DNA of 64,000 bases. Origin: Ornithinimicrobium pekingense DSM 21552. GTDB lineage: Bacteria > Actinomycetota > Actinomycetes > Actinomycetales > Dermatophilaceae. Both the position numbers and the translations under genes were made by a program. This document shows, one piece after another, positions 45,643 to 53,594 of the stretch. Numbering within the stretch: position 1 is the stretch's first letter; each line of letters begins with the position of its first letter. The stretch lies in NCBI RefSeq assembly GCF_000421185.1, contig NZ_ATWJ01000015.1:186001-250000 (forward strand). Reading direction: 5' to 3'. Below the pieces are notes generated by a model. That model was not told the origin of the DNA. It did no database searches and saw nothing but the letters and a program-made list of their open reading frames with translations.

Positions 45643-45969
45643 TCAGAGCACGAGCGCGACGAGGAACACCGCGTAGCAGCCCAGGGCCGCCCAGGCCAGG
45701 ACGTCGCGCCACCGCCTCGGGGCGCCCGTGGCCACCGTCAGCCCGACGCCGGTGAGGCAGGCCCACGACGCCGGGTGGCCCCAGCGGAGCGCCCAGGACT
45801 GCAGGCCGCCGGTCACCGCGGCCCTCTCGGGCACGACCACCAGCCACAGCGCCGTCATGCCCGCGGCCGCGGCGGCGCCCGCGATCCCCAGCGCCCGCGC
45901 GTGCCGCTCGTGCCAGCGGGGCGGGTGGGGGAGGGCGGGGCCGGCCCCGGCGTCCGTCGGGGTGGTCAT
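45643..45969 (-). CDS. small membrane protein
   Basis: A 108-aa protein with three hydrophobic segments (LGIAGAAAAAGMTALWLVVV near residue 27, ASWACLTGVGLTVATGA near residue 67, and DVLAWAALGCYAVFLVALVL at the C-terminus). Its ATG overlaps the stop of the PadR gene as ATGA, so it is likely co-regulated. I do not recognise a family. Confidence 0.6.
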   Translation of the reverse strand: MTTPTDAGAGPALPHPPRWHERHARALGIAGAAAAAGMTALWLVVVPERAAVTGGLQSWALRWGHPASWACLTGVGLTVATGAPRRWRDVLAWAALGCYAVFLVALVL

Positions 45970-46502
45970 GGCATCTCCTCGTCCAGCAGGGCGACGGCCT
46001 CGGCGTGCCAGCCCAGGCCCGCCTCGACGTGCGCGAGCCCGTGGCGCACCGTGACGAGCCAGTAGGTGCGGTCGGGGGAGTCCTGCGCCGCGACGAGACG
46101 CTCGAGGTCGCGGTAGGAGTCGCGGGCCGCCTCCAGGCGCGCCCGGTGCCGGTCGAGGTGGCCGCGCAGGACGCCCGGCGGGGCGTGCCGGCCGAAGAAT
46201 ACCTGCAGCAGCAGCTCGTTGCGGCCGGGGGAGAGCGACTCCGGCTCAGCGGCGAGCCAGGCGCGCAACGCCTCCCGGCCGGCGTCGGTGAGCTCGAAGG
46301 GCGACGAGCGTCCCTCGCCCTCCGCACGACGGACGAGCCCCTCATCCTCGAGGCGGGACAGCGTCGGGTAGAGCTGGCCGAAGCTCTCCTGCCAGAAGTG
46401 GCCGACCGAGCTGCCGATCTCCTCGCGCAGGCGGTAGCCCGTCATCGGGCCGTGCGTGAGCATGCCGAGGACGGCATAGCGGGTGCGGGACGACCTGCTC
46501 AC
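45966..46502 (-). CDS. PadR family transcriptional regulator
   Basis: The 178-aa regulator has the PadR winged helix-turn-helix (TRYAVLGMLTHGPMTGYRLREEIG; LYPTLSRLEDEGLVRRAEG) and the C-terminal Vir-like coiled helix pair. PadR repressors usually control nearby membrane transport genes and here the coupled gene is a small membrane protein. GTG 46502 is used because the region upstream has a TATATC at the right distance; the ATATAT palindrome may be its operator. Confidence 0.88.
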   Translation of the reverse strand: MSRSSRTRYAVLGMLTHGPMTGYRLREEIGSSVGHFWQESFGQLYPTLSRLEDEGLVRRAEGEGRSSPFELTDAGREALRAWLAAEPESLSPGRNELLLQVFFGRHAPPGVLRGHLDRHRARLEAARDSYRDLERLVAAQDSPDRTYWLVTVRHGLAHVEAGLGWHAEAVALLDEEMP

Positions 46503-46510
46503 CCGCTCAC

Positions 46511-46518
46511 GATATATC
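46511..46518. promoter_or_regulatory. GATATATC palindrome upstream of the PadR gene
   Basis: An 8-bp palindrome, a rare AT-rich run in this window, lies eight bases before GTG 46502 in the divergent region with the glycosyltransferase gene. It could be the -10 box and/or a PadR operator. Confidence 0.35.
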
Positions 46519-46554
46519 TGGCAGAGACAACAAGGCAAGGGTCCGACGGTGCCG

Positions 46555-46560
46555 TAGCCT
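46555..46560 (+). promoter_or_regulatory. leaderless -10 element for the glycosyltransferase at 46568
   Basis: TAGCCT ends seven bases before GTG 46568; no Shine-Dalgarno sequence. Confidence 0.5.
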
Positions 46561-46567
46561 CGCGTCC

Positions 46568-47911
46568 GTGCCGTCGTCCGTCCCCGCCCACGTGCTCTTC
46601 GTCGCCTGGGGCTTCCCGCCGGCGCGGGGCGGCGGCGTCTACCGGGCGCTCGCGATCTCCCGGGCGTTCGCCGAGGCCGGGGCCGAGGTCACCGTGCTGA
46701 CGGCGCAGCGGGAGGCCTTCGAGCGCTACACCGCCGTCGACGAGGCGCTGGAGTCGCACGTGCACCCCGACGTGCGGGTGCACCGCATACCCTTCACCTG
46801 GCCGGCGCGGGAGCCGGACCCCGCGCAGTGGCCCCTGGCGCGACGCCTGGCACCCCCGGTGTGGTGGCGGGCGCGCAAGCAGCTGGACCGCGTCCCCTTT
46901 CCCGAGCCCGGGTACGGGCCGTGGCGGCGTCCGCTGCAGGAGGAGGCGCTGGAGGTCCACACCGAGCGACCCGTCGACCTGGTCGTGGCGACGGCCAACC
47001 CCTACGTCGACCTCGCGGCCGCCGACGTGCTGCACCGTCGGCACGGCGTCCCCTACGTCGTCGACTACCGGGACGCCTGGCAGCTCGACGTCTTCACGGG
47101 CCGCCGGACGCACCGGCGGGGAAGCCGCGTGGACCGGCTCGAGGGCCGGCTCATGAGGGCGGCGCGGGAGGTGTGGTTCGTCAACGAGCCGATCCGCGCC
47201 TGGCACGCCGAGCAGCACCCGGCCGCGGCGGGAAGCATGTGCGTCGTCGCGAACGGCTTCGACCCCCACTTCGCGCCGACGCCCCGGCTCGAGCCGCCGG
47301 ACCCGGCCGTCCCGCTGCGTTTCGGCTACATCGGCACGATGTCGCGGCAGGTCCCCCTGGCGCAGTTCCGTGCCGGCTGGTCGCGGGCCCGTGAGACGGC
47401 CCCGGTCATGGCGGGGGCGACGGCCCACCTGTGGGGCCACAGCAGCCACTACGCGGTCGAGCACCCCGGTCGCACGGGCGCGGGACCTGCTGCCCGGGAG
47501 CCCGGAGCCACGGACGAGGACGGGGTCGTCCTGCACGGCGCGGTCTCCAAGACGGCGGTCGCGGACGTCTACGCCGACCTCGACGTGCTGCTGCTGATCC
47601 TGGGCACGGGCCGCTACGTCACGAGCGGCAAGGTCTACGAGTACCTGGCGAGCGGACTGCCCATCGTCTCGGTGCACGACCCCGGCAACGCCGCGACGGA
47701 CGTGCTGCGCGGCTACCCGCTGTGGTTCCCCGTGCGCGACCTGTCGCCGGAGGCCGTCGCAGCAGCGTTGGTCGAGGCGGCGACGGCCGCCCGGTCGGCG
47801 GACCGCGCGACGCGCGAGGCCTGCCTGGAGTTCGCCCGGCCGTTCTCCCGCGAGGCCCAGCTCGCGCCGCGGGTCAGGACGCTGCTCGCCGAGGTGACCG
47901 GCGGGAGGTGA
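46568..47911 (+). CDS. glycosyltransferase (GT-B type), paralogue 1
   Basis: The 447-aa protein has an N-terminal FVAWGFPPARGGGVYRALAISRAFAEAGAEVTVLTA (donor-fold start, GG-V/YR motif) and a C-terminal GYIGTMSRQVPLAQFRAG plus GRYVTSGKVYEYLASGLPIVSVHDPGN, where KVYEYLASG is the usual nucleotide-binding loop. It closely resembles the gene at 51283 and, less so, the one at 47874. Its last 38 bases overlap the end of the convergent gene at 47874. Sugar donor and acceptor are unknown. Confidence 0.85.
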   Translation: MPSSVPAHVLFVAWGFPPARGGGVYRALAISRAFAEAGAEVTVLTAQREAFERYTAVDEALESHVHPDVRVHRIPFTWPAREPDPAQWPLARRLAPPVWWRARKQLDRVPFPEPGYGPWRRPLQEEALEVHTERPVDLVVATANPYVDLAAADVLHRRHGVPYVVDYRDAWQLDVFTGRRTHRRGSRVDRLEGRLMRAAREVWFVNEPIRAWHAEQHPAAAGSMCVVANGFDPHFAPTPRLEPPDPAVPLRFGYIGTMSRQVPLAQFRAGWSRARETAPVMAGATAHLWGHSSHYAVEHPGRTGAGPAAREPGATDEDGVVLHGAVSKTAVADVYADLDVLLLILGTGRYVTSGKVYEYLASGLPIVSVHDPGNAATDVLRGYPLWFPVRDLSPEAVAAALVEAATAARSADRATREACLEFARPFSREAQLAPRVRTLLAEVTGGR

Positions 47912-49325
47912 CGATCTCGCGCATCCGCCGCTCCAGCGGTGCCAGCTGGCGGGTGCGCTCGAAGCGGGTGGCGTAGGCGCGCGCGGACTCACGCTGTTCC
48001 GCGGTGACCGTGCCCGCCAGCGCCACCACCTCGACGAAGGCGTCGGCGATGTCGTCGGGGTCCAGCGACGCGGCCCGTACGAGCAGCGGGTAGTCGCCGA
48101 GGACGTCGGCGACCGCGCAGTCCGGCTCGTAGAGGCCGAGGACGGGCTTGCCGGTGGACATGTACTCGAACACCTTGCCGCTGGTGACGTAGGGGGAGTC
48201 CGCGACGATCATGATCAGCACGTCCAGCGAGGCGTAGGCGTTGGCGATGTCCGCCTTCTCCACGGCACCGTGCCAGACGACCTGCTGGGAGGGGTCGTGC
48301 AGGGGCAGGCGGTCGCGCACGGCGGCGCTCACGCCGAAGAAGCCGAGATGACCGTAGAGGTCGACGACGGCATGCGGCAGCCGCCCGTCGGACCTGGCCC
48401 GCCGCCACCCCTCCCACACCAGGTCGTGCGGCTGGTTGGCGGTGAGGGTGCCGACGTAGCCGAGCCGGGTGGGTAGCCCGTCCGTGGCCTCCTGGGGGTC
48501 AGCCTCGTCAGCCGCCTCGTCGGCCGTGAACGGCTCGGGTGAGCCTGACACGTCGACGTCCGGGTCGGCAGGGTCGCTGGCGACACCCGGCACCAGCTCG
48601 GAGGTGCCGTGCTCGTCATACCCGTTGGCCACGACCATCATCTTGTGGGCGTCCTGGGGGTACTCACGGCGGTGCCAGTCGAGGAGGGGCGAGTTCACGA
48701 AGCTGATGAGCTCGGCGTCGGCGAAGGTGCGGCGCTCCCAGGTGTGGGCGGCGTGGTCGGGGCGGAAGGCCTTCTCACCGGTGAAGAGGTTCAGCGTCCA
48801 GGAGTCACGGCTGTCGAGGACGTAGGGGACTCCGGTCGCCTTCCTCATCGCCCACACGGCCTGGTAGGAGCTGTACGGGTTGCCGGTCGCCAGCGTGAGG
48901 TCGACGGGTCGGCGGCGGTGCACCGTGAGCAGGCGGGCCAGCACCCCGGGCACCCACGGGCCGTACTGGTCGCACCACAGCCGGACGGTCAGCTTGCGGA
49001 TGACCCGTCGGTGCAGCTCGGGGTAGTTGCCCCGGAACCAGCCGAAGCGGCGCAGCTCGGGCTCGAGGTGCTTCATCGGAAGGGGCACGCGCTCCACGGT
49101 GACCCGCGGGTCGACCGCGTCGAGCAGCGAGGGGTCGGAGGACTGGGTGATGCGCTCGAAGAAGTCGGTGGTGACCGTGACGACCGTGACGTCCCAGCCC
49201 TGCCTGGCCAGGTAGTTGGCCAGCGCGAGCATGCGGTAGACCCCGCTGGCCCGGGACGGCGGGAAGTAGAAGGCGACGATCGCGACGTGCGGACGGTATG
49301 CGCAGCCCGGCGGGTCGGGCGTCAC
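47874..49325 (-). CDS. glycosyltransferase (GT-B type), paralogue 2
   Basis: The 483-aa protein shares VAFYFPPSRASGVYRMLALANYLARQGWDVTVVTV, DSRDSWTLNLFTGEKAF, FVNSPLLDWHRREYP and SPYVTSGKVFEYMSTGKPVLG with its paralogues, but has an acidic insert of about 40 residues near residue 265. GTG 49325 overlaps the TGA of the preceding gene as GTGA. It is convergent with the gene at 46568 with a 38-base overlap of the two 3' ends. Function: glycan assembly, exact step unknown. Confidence 0.82.
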   Translation of the reverse strand: MTPDPPGCAYRPHVAIVAFYFPPSRASGVYRMLALANYLARQGWDVTVVTVTTDFFERITQSSDPSLLDAVDPRVTVERVPLPMKHLEPELRRFGWFRGNYPELHRRVIRKLTVRLWCDQYGPWVPGVLARLLTVHRRRPVDLTLATGNPYSSYQAVWAMRKATGVPYVLDSRDSWTLNLFTGEKAFRPDHAAHTWERRTFADAELISFVNSPLLDWHRREYPQDAHKMMVVANGYDEHGTSELVPGVASDPADPDVDVSGSPEPFTADEAADEADPQEATDGLPTRLGYVGTLTANQPHDLVWEGWRRARSDGRLPHAVVDLYGHLGFFGVSAAVRDRLPLHDPSQQVVWHGAVEKADIANAYASLDVLIMIVADSPYVTSGKVFEYMSTGKPVLGLYEPDCAVADVLGDYPLLVRAASLDPDDIADAFVEVVALAGTVTAEQRESARAYATRFERTRQLAPLERRMREIVTSRRSPRRAAS

Positions 49326-51178
49326 CGCGCCGGCCCCTCGGCGCCGGCGCGGGTCGTGGCGCGTGTGCCGCCGGGGCCGTGCACGCGGACCCACCAGCGC
49401 GCCAGGTCGCTGCCGGTGAAGCCGCCCTGGTGGACGAGGGCGTCGGGGTGCCGCGCGGCCAGCCGGTACGGCAGCTCGGTCGAGCGGCCCTGGTGGACGA
49501 TGACGTCGGGGTGCCCGAGCCGGGAGAGCTCGGGGGTCGCCTCCACGCGGCGCGCGACGGCCTGGCCGCGCACCAGGGGCCACACCTTGCCGTAGAGGCG
49601 ACGATGGGAGGCTCGGGAGACCTTGCGGTGCAGACGCTCCGCGGCGGTGACGCCACGCAGCCCCGGCCGCGCGACCCGCTCGGGCAGCCGCGGCAGGGCG
49701 CGGGCCACCTGACCGAGCGCCGTCCGGGGGAGGCGGTCCACGAGAGCCCGCTCGACCCGGCGCAGGAGGTTGTCGGTATCGGGGTCGCCAGGGGTGAGCA
49801 GGTCGACACCGGCCGGCACCGACGCCAACTGCGACTGCACGTCGGCCGCCACCACCCGGACCCCGAGGTCGGCGCACCGCGCCACGCCGTGCTGCAGCTG
49901 GCCCCAGCCGCCGAGGCCCTGGAACACCGCCACGACCTGGAGGTCCAGGGGTGCGGCGGCCGGATCCGCGGGTGGCCGCCCGAGGACGTACCGGGCCTGG
50001 AGGTCTGCCGCGCGCTCACGGCCGTAGAGGCTGCGGAGCACGTGGCGCACCGCCGCGACGTCCTCGGCCGTGGTGTCGTCGCGCAGGGCACCGACGGCGT
50101 CGCGCACCTGACGCGCGGTCGGGTGCTGCGGGACGAAGGCGCACAGGCCGAACCCCTCGGGCACGACCATGGTCTCCTCCGGCCCTCCGGAGCGGGCGAC
50201 GACCACCGGCAGCCCGGTGGCCGCGGCCTCGACCACCGTCAGCCCGAAGGTCTCGTGCGCCGAGAGGTGCACGAGGACGTCGTGGTCCCGGTAGACGGCG
50301 GCGACCATCTCGGGCGCCGCACGCCCGGTGAAGGTCACCCGGCCCGGCGCGGACCGGGCGGCCTGGGCCTCGAGCTCCGTCCGCAACGGTCCGTCGCCGA
50401 CGAGGGTGAGATGCAGGTCGGGGCGGGTGTCCCCGGTCTCGGCCACCTCCTCGGCGAACGCGGCGAGCAGCGTGCGCACCCCCTTGCGCTCCACGAGGTT
50501 GCCCACGAAGAGCCAGCGGTCCCGGCGGTGCGAGGGTGTGTCACGGGGCGGGAGCGCGTCGACGTCGACAGGGTTGGGGACGGTGTGGACCCGGTCGGCG
50601 TGCTCAGGGCAGAGCGACCGCAGCACGTGCGCCGTCGCGTCGCTCACCGCCAGCACGGCTGCCGCCCGGGCCACCGCCTCGCGGTACATCACCGCGGCCG
50701 CGGTGTCCTTGAAGAGGCCCCGGACGTAGGTGGCGTGCTCGGTGACGGTCAGGCGGGCAGCCCGGGGCAGCAGCGGCGCGACCGCCGCCGCCGTCGGGCC
50801 ACCCACGTGGGCGGAGACCACGGACGCGCGGGACAGCAGGTCGGCGGCGTGCTCCGCCAGGGCCGCGCGGTGCCGCTCGATGGCCTGCGCCCGGGACGTG
50901 TCCGGGGGGAAGGGGGCGCGGACCACCCGGACGACAGCCTCCGGACGCTCGTCCTCGGTGCTCCAGGTGTCGTCGGGGCCACGGCCCTCGGCCACCTCGG
51001 TGTCCGTGAGCGGGTCGCCGTCGACGTGCACGACGCGCAGCGGCCCCCGGTGGTGGTGCCCCAGGGCCACGACCGCGTCCCGCACGAACGTCCCCCAGAC
51101 GGGGTTGTCCACGGTGGGGTACCACGGGGTGAGGACCACGACGAGATCGTCACCGCTGTCGACGGAGGTGCTCGGCAT
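49322..51178 (-). CDS. GT4-type glycosyltransferase with an uncharacterised C-terminal domain
   Basis: The 618-aa protein has a GT4 core: LTPWYPTVDNPVWGTFVRD at the N-terminus, EHATYVRGLFKD, FVGNLVERKGVRTLLAAF near residue 220, and HETFGLTVVEAAATGLPVV (E-x7-E motif) near residue 310. After about residue 395 there is a further 220-residue region with LQVVAVFQGLGGWGQLQHG and PDVIVHQGRSTELPYRLAARHPDALVHQGG that is not part of the GT4 fold. That region resembles parts of the 313-aa protein at 52653. ATG 51178 is supported by TAGGGT seven bases upstream. Confidence 0.88.
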   Translation of the reverse strand: MPSTSVDSGDDLVVVLTPWYPTVDNPVWGTFVRDAVVALGHHHRGPLRVVHVDGDPLTDTEVAEGRGPDDTWSTEDERPEAVVRVVRAPFPPDTSRAQAIERHRAALAEHAADLLSRASVVSAHVGGPTAAAVAPLLPRAARLTVTEHATYVRGLFKDTAAAVMYREAVARAAAVLAVSDATAHVLRSLCPEHADRVHTVPNPVDVDALPPRDTPSHRRDRWLFVGNLVERKGVRTLLAAFAEEVAETGDTRPDLHLTLVGDGPLRTELEAQAARSAPGRVTFTGRAAPEMVAAVYRDHDVLVHLSAHETFGLTVVEAAATGLPVVVARSGGPEETMVVPEGFGLCAFVPQHPTARQVRDAVGALRDDTTAEDVAAVRHVLRSLYGRERAADLQARYVLGRPPADPAAAPLDLQVVAVFQGLGGWGQLQHGVARCADLGVRVVAADVQSQLASVPAGVDLLTPGDPDTDNLLRRVERALVDRLPRTALGQVARALPRLPERVARPGLRGVTAAERLHRKVSRASHRRLYGKVWPLVRGQAVARRVEATPELSRLGHPDVIVHQGRSTELPYRLAARHPDALVHQGGFTGSDLARWWVRVHGPGGTRATTRAGAEGPAR

Positions 51179-51185
51179 GGGGGCC

Positions 51186-51191
51186 ACCCTA
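51186..51191 (-). promoter_or_regulatory. leaderless -10 element for the glycosyltransferase at 49322-51178
   Basis: TAGGGT on the minus strand ends seven bases before ATG 51178. Confidence 0.5.
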
Positions 51192-51282
51192 CGTCCGGCA
51201 CGGGCGGGTCCTCCGAGGCACTCGCGCCCGGCGTTGTCATACTGGCTCGGGCCCGGGGCCGTCCTGGGCGGAAGGAGCTGTC

Positions 51283-52656
51283 GTGAGCGTGTCGACGACC
51301 GATATCGCGGAGCGGGAGACCCGGCCGCACGTCCTCTACGTGGCCTGGGGCTTCCCCCCGTCCCGCGGCGGCGGGGTCTTCCGGGCTCTGGCGACCCCCA
51401 ACGCCTTTGCCGAGGCCGGCTATGACGTGACGGTGCTGACGGCTGAGCGGGAGACCTTCGAGCGCTACACCGGAGCCGACGCCTCGCTCGAGGCCGAGGT
51501 GCACCCGGAGGTCGAGGTGGTGAGGATCCCCTTCGCCTGGCCCGCACTGGAGACCGACCTGCGCAAGTGGTCCGCGCTGCGGATGTTCGCGCCGGACCGG
51601 TGGCGCGACAGGCAGCTGAAGATCGACGTCAGCACGTTCCCCGAGGCCGGGTACGGGCCCTGGAGCAAGCAGCTGGAGGCAGCCGCCCTCGCGATCCACG
51701 CCCGCAAGCCCGTGGACCTGGTGGTGGGCACCGCCAACCCCAACGTCGACTTCGTCCCCGGTGACGTCCTGAACAGGCGGTTCGGGGTGCCCTACGTCAT
51801 GGACTACCGCGACTCGTGGATGCTCAACACCTTCGACGGGGGGTTCCTGCACCCGGAGGGTGGGCGGGTCGACCGGCTCGAGCGCGAGCTGCTGTCCCGG
51901 GCGCACGAGGTGTGGTTCGTCAACTCCCCCATCCGTGACTGGCACGCCGAGCGCCACCCCGAGGTGGCCGACCGGATGCTCGTGGTCGCCAACGGCTACG
52001 ACCCGCAGTACGCCCCCGACCCGCGGCTGGAGGCTCCGGACCCGTCGCGCCCCCTGACCTTCGGCTACATCGGCACGATCAGCCGCATGGTTCCCCTGGA
52101 GGAGTTCGGGCAGGGCTGGGCCAGAGCCGTGGCCGAGCATCCCGCCCTCGCCGGTGCGCAGGCCGAGCTGTGGGGGCATCTGGGCTACTTCTCCATCCCG
52201 AGCGCCGCGATGCTGCGGCAGGTGGAGCACCATGCCAAGGACGGGATGAGCTACCACGGACCGGTGCCCAAGACCGATATCGCGAAGGTCTACGACAGGT
52301 TCGACGGGCTTCTGCTGCTGATGGGTGGTGGTCGCTACATCACCAGCGGGAAGGTCTTCGAGTACTGCGCGAGCGGTCTGCCGGTGGTCAGCGTCCACGA
52401 CCCCGAGAACGGCGCGAGCGAGGTCCTGCGCGACTACCCGCTGTGGTTCCCCGTCACCGACCTGAGCCCGGAGGCCATCTCCGCGGCGCTGCGGTCCGCG
52501 GCCGAGGCCGCCCGGCACGCCGACTCCCGGACCCGGGAGGCCTGCGTGGCGTTCGCCGAGCGGTACCGCCGCGACCGGCAGCTGCAGCCGCGCATCGAGG
52601 CCCTGACGGGCTTCCTGGGGACATCACGTGAGGACACGACGGAGGTGGGCGCATGA
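51283..52656 (+). CDS. glycosyltransferase (GT-B type), paralogue 3
   Basis: The 457-aa protein is very similar to the gene at 46568: YVAWGFPPSRGGGVFRALATPNAFAEAGYDVTVLTAERETFERYTG at the start, YVMDYRDSWMLNTFDGG, GYIGTISRMVPLEEFGQG, and GRYITSGKVFEYCASGLPVVSVHDPEN with YPLWFPVTDLSPEA near the end. GTG 51283 has GGAAGGAG upstream. It overlaps the next gene as ATGA, so the two are made together. Confidence 0.86.
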   Translation: MSVSTTDIAERETRPHVLYVAWGFPPSRGGGVFRALATPNAFAEAGYDVTVLTAERETFERYTGADASLEAEVHPEVEVVRIPFAWPALETDLRKWSALRMFAPDRWRDRQLKIDVSTFPEAGYGPWSKQLEAAALAIHARKPVDLVVGTANPNVDFVPGDVLNRRFGVPYVMDYRDSWMLNTFDGGFLHPEGGRVDRLERELLSRAHEVWFVNSPIRDWHAERHPEVADRMLVVANGYDPQYAPDPRLEAPDPSRPLTFGYIGTISRMVPLEEFGQGWARAVAEHPALAGAQAELWGHLGYFSIPSAAMLRQVEHHAKDGMSYHGPVPKTDIAKVYDRFDGLLLLMGGGRYITSGKVFEYCASGLPVVSVHDPENGASEVLRDYPLWFPVTDLSPEAISAALRSAAEAARHADSRTREACVAFAERYRRDRQLQPRIEALTGFLGTSREDTTEVGA

Positions 52657-53594
52657 AGGTCCTGGTGATGGACACGGGCCGCGGCATCAACGCCGAGAAG
52701 GTGGGGATGTGGCGGGCGCACCTGGGGTTGGACGAGGCCGACCAGCTGATCCTGGTGTCCTGGTTCCTGCCCCAGGGCAAGGTGCCCCTCCCGGTGACGG
52801 CGCACCTGCTGTGCGGGCCGGTCCTCAACCTCGGGCAGGAGGCGGTCCTCCTGCCGGTGCAGGCCGCCCGGGCCGAGGATCCGGAGGATGAGGCCGCGCC
52901 GTTGCCGTCCGGCGGGACAGCAGCGTGGACCGGAGCCGACGAGGCGGTGACGGACACCTCCGGCGGGCTGAGCCCGTCGGAGCTGGACGAGCAGCTCACC
53001 GAGCAGGAGGCCGACCCCGCACAGGCGGCTGCCGCCGACCAGGATCCCGCAGATCAGACCGAGGCCGAGGCGCCCGATCAGGACGGGGCACCCGACGTCC
53101 TCGCGGACGGGGCGCCCGCGGCACAGGACCCGGCGTCCGGCGTGGCGGCGCCGGGCACCCGCCCGACGGACCTGTCCCACCTGCCCGTTCATGACCTCCG
53201 GCGCGTCCGTCAGGCGGTCCGCTGGCGCCGAAAGTGGGCCCAGCGCCGGGCCAGCAGGTTCGCCAGTCGTCAGGTCCGCCGGGCCCGGTCCTTCGCGGAC
53301 GGCTCGCAGCACCTGCCCAGCACTCTCGTCAGCAGTGCCCTGCGGGCGCGCAAGGACGCGATCTCGTGGGAGTACACGCTCGCGACGACCCGGTCCCGGA
53401 CCGTGAACGCCGCGTTCGCGACCGCCGACGTCGTGGTGCCGGTCGACCAGCGTTCCCAGAAGGCGGCCTGGCTGCTCGCACGCCGGCATGCGGGGCCGGA
53501 CGTCATCGTCACCCTCCCGGCGGCAGCCCGCGCGGTCGCGGCACGGCGCCCGGCCGGTCCTTCGGGCCCGGCCGCGGCACCGGCGGTCGACTAG
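52653..53594 (+). CDS. protein of unknown family in the glycan locus
   Basis: A 313-aa protein with an ordered N-terminus (MKVLVMDTGRGINAEKVGMW, about residues 1-75), an acidic Asp/Ala/Glu-rich linker of about 100 residues, a basic helix (RRVRQAVRWRRKWAQRRASRF), and an ordered C-terminus with FATADVVVPVDQRSQKAAWLLARRHAGPDVIVTLPAAARAV. I do not recognise a family. The ordered parts resemble the C-terminal region of the glycosyltransferase at 49322-51178. ATGA coupling to the upstream glycosyltransferase indicates a shared job. The stop TAG shares the CTAG of the convergent gene's stop. Confidence 0.6.
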   Translation: MKVLVMDTGRGINAEKVGMWRAHLGLDEADQLILVSWFLPQGKVPLPVTAHLLCGPVLNLGQEAVLLPVQAARAEDPEDEAAPLPSGGTAAWTGADEAVTDTSGGLSPSELDEQLTEQEADPAQAAAADQDPADQTEAEAPDQDGAPDVLADGAPAAQDPASGVAAPGTRPTDLSHLPVHDLRRVRQAVRWRRKWAQRRASRFASRQVRRARSFADGSQHLPSTLVSSALRARKDAISWEYTLATTRSRTVNAAFATADVVVPVDQRSQKAAWLLARRHAGPDVIVTLPAAARAVAARRPAGPSGPAAAPAVD

